Assembly: GCA_002784245.1 (NCBI GenBank)
Contig: PFKL01000231.1
Coordinates: 1-11,259 of the forward strand
Length of the DNA: 11,259 nt
Direction of reading: 5' to 3'
Origin: Comamonadaceae bacterium CG_4_10_14_3_um_filter_60_75
GTDB lineage: Bacteria; Pseudomonadota; Gammaproteobacteria; Burkholderiales; Burkholderiaceae_C
Positions within the stretch are counted from its first letter, which is position 1. Each line of letters opens with the position of its first letter. A program made the translations under genes and the position numbers. Below are positions 6,028-11,259 of this stretch, piece by piece. The notes beneath the pieces were generated by a model. The model was not told where the DNA came from. It saw nothing but the letters and a program-made list of their open reading frames with translations, and did not search any database.

Positions 6028-7340
6028 GCAAGAGCCTGTACGCCCGCATTGCGCTGATCCTGTTGCTCGGCTTGGCGGTATCCCAGGGGGTGAGCTTTTT
6101 GCTGCAGAACCAGGAGCGCACTGACGTTGTACAACAGGCGCGTGGGCAAAATTTTTCTGAGCAAATTGCCAGTGCGGTGCAGCTGCTCGAAGCAAGCACC
6201 CCGACGCAGCGCCAGCAAAGCCTTGCGGCACTGACGCGCAGCGGCCTGCGGGCAGAATTTCTGAGCACCGATGCGGTTCACCCCAATCCACCCCGCGGCT
6301 CCTTACCAGCAATCCTGGCACAGCGCCTGGGTGGCGCGCGCGAGGTAAGGGTCAAAGGCAATGGGCCTGTTGGCGCCAGCGTGCCCGGCGCAATGGCCCG
6401 CAGCGTCGATGTGCAGTTGGCCGATGGCCAGTGGGTGCGTTTGACCGAGCAGGCGGCCAAGGCTGCTGCCACCCCGGCCTTGTCGACCGCATTGTTGGCA
6501 CAGCTGGGCTTGACCTTGGCTCTGGTTGCAGGCGTCACGCTGCTGGCGGTGCGCCAAACCACGCAACCGCTGTCACAGTTGGCGCTGGCCGCCGATCGGC
6601 TCGGCCATGACCTGGACGCGGCACCCTTGTCCGAGACCGGCAGCAGTGAGATGCAGCAGGCAGCCAAAGCGTTCAACACCATGCAAACGCGCATTCGAGC
6701 CTTGGTTGAAGAACGTGAGCGGGCGCTGGCCGCCGTATCGCACGACTTACGTACCCCGCTGACGCGTATGCGCTTGCGCTGCGAACTGATCGAAGATGAC
6801 AACTTGCGTGAGCAACTGGGCAGCGACATCGATGCAATGGCTGCACTGATCGACAGCACGCTGGCGTATTTGCGTGGACAGCAAAGCCAGGAGGCAGTTC
6901 GCCCGTTGGACCTGAATGCCCTGCTGGCCTGCCTGATCGACGATGCCCGGGTTCAGGGACGCACCGTCACACTGCAAGGCATTGCAAGCAATTTCTACCC
7001 TGGACGCTTGTCCGGCCTGCGCAGAGCGCTACAAAACTTGATAGACAACGCCTTCAAGCATGGGGCGTGCAACGTGACCCTGACGGTGCAGGACGATCAC
7101 CAATGGCTAAGACTGGGCGTTCAGGACGACGGCCCCGGCATTGTTCCGCAAGAGCTGACCCGGGTGACCGAGCCGTATTACCGCTGTGACCAGGCGCGCA
7201 GCCAGGCCGACGGTTCGGTGGGGCTGGGCCTGGCCATCGTCAGCGACGTGGCGCGCCTGCACGGCGGCACGCTTGAGTTGGCCAACCTGCCCGGCGGCGG
7301 CCTGGGCGCCACACTGTGCCTGCCGCGCCGGATGGTTTGA
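6018..7340 (+). CDS. Two-component sensor histidine kinase, EnvZ/QseC-like
   Basis: A 440-aa inner-membrane kinase. TM1 lies at residues 11-29, a periplasmic sensor region at 30-156, TM2 at 157-178, and a HAMP linker at about 179-231. The phospho-accepting helix has SHDLRTPLTRMR with H242. The ATP-binding domain shows the N-box (NLIDNAFKHG, residues 340-349), G1 box DDGPGI (370-375) and G2 box GLGLAI (402-407), so the enzyme should be active. The periplasmic region of some 125 residues has no domain I recognise; it is rich in Ala and Gln early and contains VRVKGNGPVGASVPG around 110-124. Translation is coupled to the regulator gene by a 10-bp overlap. It ends only 14 bp from the convergent AhpD-like gene. 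Given the divergent envelope transport operon, an envelope or lipid-related signal is plausible, but this is inference. Confidence 0.95.
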   Translation: MRLSKSLYARIALILLLGLAVSQGVSFLLQNQERTDVVQQARGQNFSEQIASAVQLLEASTPTQRQQSLAALTRSGLRAEFLSTDAVHPNPPRGSLPAILAQRLGGAREVRVKGNGPVGASVPGAMARSVDVQLADGQWVRLTEQAAKAAATPALSTALLAQLGLTLALVAGVTLLAVRQTTQPLSQLALAADRLGHDLDAAPLSETGSSEMQQAAKAFNTMQTRIRALVEERERALAAVSHDLRTPLTRMRLRCELIEDDNLREQLGSDIDAMAALIDSTLAYLRGQQSQEAVRPLDLNALLACLIDDARVQGRTVTLQGIASNFYPGRLSGLRRALQNLIDNAFKHGACNVTLTVQDDHQWLRLGVQDDGPGIVPQELTRVTEPYYRCDQARSQADGSVGLGLAIVSDVARLHGGTLELANLPGGGLGATLCLPRRMV

Positions 7341-7354
7341 ACAGATTTGCCGGC

Positions 7355-7702
7355 TCAGGCGGGCGTCATTGCATCCCAGGCTGCCAGCGCCTCGGCCACC
7401 AGCATCAAACCCGGGCCGCCGCCCATGTAGACGCACACACCGAGCGCCTCTTCGAGTTCGGCACGGGTGCACCCCAGCCGATGCAAGGCCTTCACATGAA
7501 AGGCAATGCAACCCGCACAGTGCTGCGTGACACCAATGGCCAACGCGATCAGTTCCTTGTGCTTGGCACTGACGGCACCTTCGGCCATGGCGGCTTTGGC
7601 CATTTGACCAAAGCCTGTCATGGTGTCGGTTTGCGATTTGCGAAACGGCCCCAGGTTTTCGTTGATGCTTTTCATCAACCCGATGGAATCAAATGTGCTC
7701 AT
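7355..7702 (-). CDS. AhpD-like carboxymuconolactone decarboxylase family protein (CXXC thiol oxidoreductase)
   Basis: A 115-aa cytoplasmic all-helical protein of the AhpD/CMD superfamily. The core matches AhpD spacing: E50, then C62-A-G-C65, then H69, within KHKELIALAIGVTQHCAGCIAFHVKAL broken at these residues. In AhpD the equivalent glutamate, cysteine pair and histidine form the proton relay for peroxidase or thiol-disulfide exchange; true decarboxylases lack the cysteine pair. The partner protein is not known, and there is no AhpC gene in the window. The start at 7702 has only a weak GCGAG-like ribosome site; a TTG at 7732 would reach back over the upstream gene's end and is unlikely. It lies 26 bp behind the secreted helical protein and is probably cotranscribed with it. 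Confidence 0.9.
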   Translation of the reverse strand: MSTFDSIGLMKSINENLGPFRKSQTDTMTGFGQMAKAAMAEGAVSAKHKELIALAIGVTQHCAGCIAFHVKALHRLGCTRAELEEALGVCVYMGGGPGLMLVAEALAAWDAMTPA

Positions 7703-7728
7703 AGAACGCTCGCTTCTGTTTGTGAATA

Positions 7729-8454
7729 TCAACCAAATTTGGCAAACAACTTGCTGTACGGGCCTTTGAGCTTGCTGGCTGCTTCCTTGGCCGCGGCAGC
7801 GTCCTGGTTGAGCAAAGCGGCTTCCAGCTTGCTTACCGACTGGTTGACTGCCTTGAGCAAACCATCAAATTCGGGGTTGGCTTTCAGGTTGGCAGGTGCC
7901 TGCACTTCGAGCTGTTTGGCCAGGTAGCTCAGGGCACCGGTTTGCGCGGTCAATTGCAATAAGCCCTTGGGCTGGGTCAGCGTGTCGGCACCATGGATCA
8001 GGATGACTTCCATCTGGCTGTGGTAGGCATTCATGTGGTCGCTGAACACCACCACGTTGTTGCGCAGGCGCATCTCGGCCATCACGTCGCGCACGCGCTC
8101 GAGCGTGTTGTGGGCGGTGGTGAGTTCACCCGCCTTGACCTGCTTGAGCGCCTGTTCGTAAACCTGGTTCACCTCGGCAACCGACGCGGCAAAGGCCGGA
8201 TCGCGGTCGTACGGCGCCGCCGGTTTGGCACTGTACTGGGTGGCAAGTTTGGCCCAAGTTTCCTGCGCCTGGGTCACGGCCTGCAGCGCCTCGTCCTGTG
8301 ACTTGCTGTTGGTCTTGTACAGCGCCATGCGGTAGGGTCCATTGGCCGCTTGCATCAGGTCGGTGATCGGGTCGGCGGCAAGCGCCAATGTGCCAGTTGA
8401 CAGGGCGACGGCCAAGGCCAGGGTTTTGATTTTGAAGCTGATTGACGATGTCAT
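7729..8454 (-). CDS. Secreted helical protein with a His/Met-rich centre; unknown function
   Basis: A 241-aa protein that I do not recognise. Residues 1-27 form a signal peptide ending in LALA-A. The mature part is almost entirely helical in composition: helices rich in Ala, Gln and Lys, with long amphipathic stretches near 50-75, 88-130 and 195-240. The central segment SDHMNAYHSQMEVILIHG (about 138-155) collects H140, M141, H145, M148 and H154, a pattern that could bind metal or heme as in four-helix bundles of the cytochrome c'/b562 type. There is no CXXCH heme motif and no cysteine at all. AAGGA lies 7 bases before the ATG at 8454, which settles the start; the in-frame extension to 8553 crosses the control region. 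It is followed by the AhpD-like gene. Confidence 0.8.
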   Translation of the reverse strand: MTSSISFKIKTLALAVALSTGTLALAADPITDLMQAANGPYRMALYKTNSKSQDEALQAVTQAQETWAKLATQYSAKPAAPYDRDPAFAASVAEVNQVYEQALKQVKAGELTTAHNTLERVRDVMAEMRLRNNVVVFSDHMNAYHSQMEVILIHGADTLTQPKGLLQLTAQTGALSYLAKQLEVQAPANLKANPEFDGLLKAVNQSVSKLEAALLNQDAAAAKEAASKLKGPYSKLFAKFG

Positions 8455-8555
8455 GGTGAAGTCCTTAAGTGCAGGGGTTGTGAAGATTCGAGTGTGCGCG
8501 TGGCCGGTGAACCGTCGGTGCATGCTTCTCGAAGTTATGTAAAGATGAAGCACTC

Positions 8556-8571
8556 GGTGACTTTTGTCACC
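8556..8571. promoter_or_regulatory. Palindrome GGTGAC-TTTT-GTCACC, CRP-like site upstream of the helical protein gene
   Basis: A perfect 6-bp inverted repeat whose core reads GTGA-N6-TCAC, matching 8 of 10 positions of the CRP consensus TGTGA-N6-TCACA. It is centred about 109 bases upstream of the helical protein start and lies just beyond the ccdA-like stop. AT-rich sequence with a possible -10 (CATAAC on the - strand, 8534-8539) lies nearby. On the - strand it is not followed by a T run, so it is unlikely to be the terminator of the ccdA-like gene. Confidence 0.5.
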
Positions 8572-8580
8572 AAAAGATGT

Positions 8581-9222
8581 TCAAAAAGCCAGGTTCCCCT
8601 GAAATATCTGGTAGAGCCCAAAAGCGACCAGCGTGCCGCCGGTGAGGTACCGCAACGCTGCTTCATGTTTAAGCACACTTTTGATTTTGTTTTGCAGCCA
8701 TTGCGACGAGTAGCCGATGATCAGCATCGGAATGGCCAGCCCGATCGAATAAAACCCGAGCAAGGTGATCCCTGTGGAGAGTTCGCCACTGGTGCCCACC
8801 ATCGTCAACGTGCTTGACAGAAACGGGCCCACGCAGGGTACCCATATCACACCCAGCGACAGCCCGAGCAGCAGCCCGCCCAGGCGGCCCTGACTGTTGA
8901 CCTGAATCGATGTGAGGCCGCTCAGGCGTTTGAAAATACTCTGGTCAAACATGACCATCAAGCCCATCAGCACGATGATCGTTGCAGCACCGATTTCAAT
9001 GGCGCGCGTCTTGCCAATCAACAGCGCACCAAACAGCGAGGAGACAGCGCCCATCGCCATGAACGACAGCGCCAGACCGGTCACCACCAGCAAAGGGCGC
9101 AGGCGGTCATCACGCTCAGCACCTGCCATCACGATCGGCACAACCGGCAGCACGCAAGGCGACAACACGCTGGCCAGCCCGGCGCCCACGGCCATTGCCA
9201 GCGTGAGCACATTGAGTTCCAT
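8581..9222 (-). CDS. CcdA-type cytochrome c biogenesis / thiol-reductant transporter
   Basis: A 213-aa inner-membrane protein with six predicted helices, the size of CcdA rather than full DsbD. The two functional cysteines lie in SPCVLP (C23) and VPCVGP (C130), the pair that passes electrons from cytoplasmic thioredoxin to a periplasmic thioredoxin-fold partner. Its start overlaps the stop of the upstream thioredoxin-like gene (TGATG) and has only a weak ribosome site, so translation is coupled; that neighbour is its likely partner. The ORF ends 10 bp before the palindrome at 8556-8571. Proteins of this family serve cytochrome c maturation, thiol-peroxide defence or sulfur oxidation (SoxV-like); the rhodanese and DsrE genes nearby favour the sulfur setting, but no sox gene is present to confirm it. 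Confidence 0.92.
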   Translation of the reverse strand: MELNVLTLAMAVGAGLASVLSPCVLPVVPIVMAGAERDDRLRPLLVVTGLALSFMAMGAVSSLFGALLIGKTRAIEIGAATIIVLMGLMVMFDQSIFKRLSGLTSIQVNSQGRLGGLLLGLSLGVIWVPCVGPFLSSTLTMVGTSGELSTGITLLGFYSIGLAIPMLIIGYSSQWLQNKIKSVLKHEAALRYLTGGTLVAFGLYQIFQGNLAF

Positions 9223-9620
9223 CAGTTCAAGGCGCTGACCGCAGAGCTGATGGCCACAGCGCTCTGGATGCCCGGTGCAAACACCTTGCTGATCTTGCCT
9301 GCCTTGTCAATCAACACCAAGGACGGCAGGCTGCGCACGCCGTAATCGTAAAACGCCTGACGAGCACCGGGATCCATGACGCTGACGTTGGCCAGATTGA
9401 ACTTGCTTTTTTGCTGCGGTACCAATTTGTCCAGTTCAGCTTGTTGCGCCTGGCACGGTGCGCCCATCGGGTTGAGGAAAAAAACCAGTGTGGGTTTGCC
9501 GTTGGAGGCGACGGTGGCCTTCAACTCAGGCGTGCTCAAAGGCGCACTGGGCGCAGCCAGCGCTGCGGTCGAGGCTGCAACCAAAACGGTCGCAATAAGT
9601 GTCAATAGGCGTTGTTTCAT
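9222..9620 (-). CDS. Periplasmic thioredoxin-fold protein with a single active-site cysteine
   Basis: A 132-aa exported protein. Signal peptide at residues 1-23 (ALAA before PSAP). The fold is thioredoxin-like: strand TLVFFLNP, helix after the active site, and SLPS with the expected cis-proline P99. In the active-site position it reads NPMGAPCQAQ, where the usual order is PWCGPC. The first, nucleophilic cysteine is replaced by Gly (residue 53), and only C56 remains; there is no other cysteine in the protein. The start at 9620 is fixed by AAGGA 9 bases upstream; the in-frame ATG at 9680 lacks a signal-peptide context and would overlap the promoter. It is coupled to the ccdA-like gene and preceded by an FNR-type promoter. 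It may work as a monothiol carrier, or through a mixed disulfide or persulfide, rather than as a dithiol reductase. Confidence 0.85.
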   Translation of the reverse strand: MKQRLLTLIATVLVAASTAALAAPSAPLSTPELKATVASNGKPTLVFFLNPMGAPCQAQQAELDKLVPQQKSKFNLANVSVMDPGARQAFYDYGVRSLPSLVLIDKAGKISKVFAPGIQSAVAISSAVSALN

Positions 9621-9661
9621 GGTATCCGGTCCTTTCAAAATGTGCTTCAAAGATCGGACGA

Positions 9662-9703
9662 ATTTTGCGGTGGTACACACCTAAAACGCTTGATATAAAT
9701 CAG
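9662..9703 (-). promoter_or_regulatory. FNR-type promoter for the thioredoxin-like/ccdA-like pair
   Basis: TTGAT-ATAA-ATCAG at 9690-9703 matches the FNR/Anr box TTGAT-N4-ATCAA at 9 of 10 positions. On the - strand, CAAAAT at 9667-9662 is a 4-of-6 match to TATAAT, and a start at about 9655 would place the box centre at -41.5, the classical position for FNR activation. That leaves a leader of about 35 bases holding the ribosome site of the thioredoxin-like gene. A second GATATA (9712-9717) lies 20 bp away. The geometry is seen; the regulator is inferred. Confidence 0.65.
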
Positions 9704-9720
9704 TGTTTGCTGATATACAA

Positions 9721-10233
9721 CTATTGATGCACTTCGCTGGCACGGGGCGTGCGCTTGGTGCGCCGGATCACACGGCCAGAGATGTAGGCGTAGCCCTTGG
9801 CCTGCCACTTGGCAAGCTCGGTCATCGCAGCGGGCACCACCGTGACCACGTCGTAAAAATCATCTGCTTGATAGCCCCGAAACGTTGCAGCGTTGCGGCA
9901 GACGCGAAACTGCACGCCCTGGTCTGCCAGCGCTTTGAGTTCGTCGTAAATGTCAGGGTAGGTGGCCTGGTTCAGGCGCGACAGCATGTGCAGTTCGTTG
10001 CCATGAGCAACCACCACCAGCTGCGATTGGCTCACATCACCAAATTGCTTGAGCGCCTTGAGGTGGTTGCTGAGGTAGCCCAACCCCTGCTCCAGGTCTT
10101 GCGGGTTTTCAAAATTGAACTGGTACACCGCTTTTTGCGCGCCAAGCGCCGAACCATCAAACTTGGAGGGGTCGTTAGGGCCAGCCCAAGCGACCGCGGC
10201 CAGCAGCAGTACGGTCAACACGATTTTTTTCAC
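9721..10233 (-). CDS. Secreted DsrE-family protein
   Basis: A 170-aa protein with a signal peptide (residues 1-17, MKK start, ending AWA) followed by a DsrE/DsrF/YchN-type fold. Typical features are the opening strand AVYQFNFENPQDLEQGLGYLSNHLKAL, broken here as residues 35-61; the strand LVVVAHGNELHML (72-84); and VQFRVCRNA around C112, the cysteine position used for sulfur transfer in this superfamily. The start codon is GTG, overlapping the upstream stop (GTGA), with GGAG 7 bases before it. Cytoplasmic DsrE proteins relay persulfide sulfur; secreted versions are common in proteobacteria but their role is poorly defined. The basic tail after residue 150 is unusual. It is the last gene of the rhodanese-phosphatase-DsrE set and ends 18 bp before the FNR box. 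Confidence 0.87.
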   Translation of the reverse strand: MKKIVLTVLLLAAVAWAGPNDPSKFDGSALGAQKAVYQFNFENPQDLEQGLGYLSNHLKALKQFGDVSQSQLVVVAHGNELHMLSRLNQATYPDIYDELKALADQGVQFRVCRNAATFRGYQADDFYDVVTVVPAAMTELAKWQAKGYAYISGRVIRRTKRTPRASEVHQ

Positions 10234-11036
10234 GGCATTTCTCCAATCAGGTTCATGGCTTCTTGCACCACGGACTTGATCCGGGTGATGGACAAGCCAT
10301 CCCGCAGCAAGTTCGGCAGGGCTTGACTGGCTTCCAGCAGCACCGGCAGTTTGAAGTCCTCCGGGTGAGTGGTGCCATGCAGGCGCTCATGCCCGGCATG
10401 GTCACTGGTGATCAACATCAGGTAGGCACCCCTGGCACGTACCTGCGCGACCAGCGGCGCCAGGCTGCGGTCTATGTAGCGCAACTCTTCCAGATACGCA
10501 GGCGACAACCAACCGCTATCAGGCCCCACATCGTCAAGCCCGCTGAGGTGCAAAAAAACAAAACGTGGCCCGGGCTGGCTGAGAAATTCTTGCACCCGCT
10601 CCACTCCATCGTCGCGCGCCAAGGCCTGCTGGCTGATCGAGGCGCTCACCAAGTAACCCAACTTGGGTTTGGCATAAAAATAAGCGGTATCAAAACCCTG
10701 GCGCTTGGCGACATCCAGCAGCGTTTCATGGCTGACTTGGGCTTGGCCGGGTTTCCAGTTGTTGTCTTGCTTGCCGCTTTGCTCAGGGGTCAGTCCCGTC
10801 AGCAGGGCTGTGTGGGCAATCAGCGTTTGCGGCGGGGTCACACTGCGTCCTTCCAGCGTGAATTGACCCGGGTGTTTGAGCGTCTCAAGTGTGGGGGCAA
10901 CGTCTGGGCGCAAGGCGGTGGGGTGCAGGGCGTCAATCGACACCATCAGCACAGTCTGCAGCGGTTCGGCGCGCGCACCCGGTGCCAAAGCGCAGCCCAA
11001 TGCCAACACCAGCGCCAGACGCGGCAGCGCTTTCAT
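10230..11036 (-). CDS. Secreted alkaline-phosphatase-superfamily (phosphodiesterase/pyrophosphatase-like) protein
   Basis: A 268-aa exported protein (signal peptide 1-23, ending ARA). It has the layout of the nucleotide pyrophosphatase/phosphodiesterase branch: first metal aspartate D35 in VSIDALHP, the nucleophile segment TPPQTLIAHTALLTG with T71, then GLDDVGPDSGWLSPAY (167-181), and TSDHAGHERLHGTTHPED with D212, H213 and H220. In relatives the third segment reads DxxGH; here the histidine is replaced by Pro (P172), so one ligand of a two-metal site is missing. It is also short for the family, which often exceeds 350 aa. The start overlaps the rhodanese stop (ATGA) and its own stop overlaps the DsrE GTG, so all three are coupled. 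The substrate is unknown, and activity may be altered or lost. Confidence 0.85.
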   Translation of the reverse strand: MKALPRLALVLALGCALAPGARAEPLQTVLMVSIDALHPTALRPDVAPTLETLKHPGQFTLEGRSVTPPQTLIAHTALLTGLTPEQSGKQDNNWKPGQAQVSHETLLDVAKRQGFDTAYFYAKPKLGYLVSASISQQALARDDGVERVQEFLSQPGPRFVFLHLSGLDDVGPDSGWLSPAYLEELRYIDRSLAPLVAQVRARGAYLMLITSDHAGHERLHGTTHPEDFKLPVLLEASQALPNLLRDGLSITRIKSVVQEAMNLIGEMP

Positions 11037-11259
11037 TGGGTAGCCGGTGCTTTTGGCAGCGGCCGGTTACCTGCCACGGTGGTCAAGCCCAGCCCTTCCC
11101 AGTCCAGCATGCCACCGCGGTAGTAATAAATTTGGCTCACCGGGTAACCCAGGCGCAGCAGGTTGGCAATACCTGTCGGGGCTTGTATGCACATTGGTCC
11201 ATAGTCAAACGCGACGATCTTGAAGGCACCGGCGCAATCCCACAGGTTTTTGCCCAGGC
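11033..11259 (-). CDS. Rhodanese-like domain protein, C-terminal part (cut by the window edge)
   Basis: An open frame enters from the right edge and ends with TGA at 11033-11035, giving 75 residues. It reads like the second half of a rhodanese domain: a strand KIVAFDYGPMC with the catalytic-position cysteine, followed by a helix IANLLRLGYP, then VSQIYYYRGGMLDWEGLGL, the usual closing YRGG...W..LGL block. A DYGPMC loop is close to the CNGPMC seen in thiosulfate sulfurtransferases of this kind, although the first cysteine is Asp here. The tail after the domain is short and rich in Pro and Ala. The N-terminus lies outside, so a signal peptide cannot be judged. It overlaps the phosphatase-like gene (ATGA), which makes it the upstream gene of that coupled set. 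Confidence 0.85.
   Translation of the reverse strand, partial: LGKNLWDCAGAFKIVAFDYGPMCIQAPTGIANLLRLGYPVSQIYYYRGGMLDWEGLGLTTVAGNRPLPKAPATQ

Noticed and set aside
8455..8553. N-terminal extension of the secreted helical protein
   Set aside because: It would place 33 residues before a clean signal peptide and ignore the AAGGA site 7 bases before 8454.
10263..11123. 286-codon open frame on the + strand
   Set aside because: Antisense to the phosphatase-like gene; composition is typical of a shadow frame.

Overview
The window looks like chromosomal DNA from a GC-rich betaproteobacterium, most likely of the Comamonadaceae/Burkholderiales type. This is inferred from codon use, protein flavour and gene style, not from any marker gene. 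It holds 15 protein-coding genes, one of them cut by the right edge. I see no rRNA, tRNA, CRISPR array or transposase. Only the two-component system (5281-7340) is on the + strand. Everything else is on the - strand.

Layout from left to right. (1) 1-144 has no gene but carries a strong long imperfect inverted repeat that probably continues off the left edge. (2) 145-579 is thioredoxin 2 (trxC), with a CsoR/CstR-like palindrome just upstream of its start. (3) 639-5066 is a tight five-gene - strand operon: a small secreted two-cysteine protein, a LolD/MacB-type ATPase, an FtsX/MacB-type permease, a LolA-like periplasmic protein and an outer-membrane beta-barrel protein. Together they look like a dedicated trans-envelope lipid or lipoprotein transport line. 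(4) 5067-5280 is a divergent control region with a perfect inverted repeat and a perfect 10-bp-spaced direct repeat. (5) 5281-7340 is an OmpR-type response regulator and an EnvZ/QseC-type sensor kinase, probably controlling the operon that faces it. (6) 7355-8454, convergent to the kinase, is an AhpD-like CXXC protein behind an unrecognised secreted helical protein; a CRP-like palindrome lies upstream. (7) 8581-9620 is a CcdA-type membrane protein preceded by a thioredoxin-like periplasmic protein that kept only one cysteine of the active site. A well-formed FNR box and matching -10 lie in front. (8) 9721-11259 is a translationally coupled set: rhodanese-like domain (partial), secreted alkaline-phosphatase-superfamily protein missing one expected metal ligand, and secreted DsrE-like protein.

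Two themes stand out. The left half is an envelope transport system with its own two-component regulator. The right half is periplasmic thiol and sulfur chemistry (rhodanese, DsrE, CcdA, monothiol thioredoxin fold, AhpD fold) with FNR/CRP-family control sites, and trxC at the far left fits the same theme. The substrate of the transporter and the role of the sulfur cluster cannot be read from the sequence.
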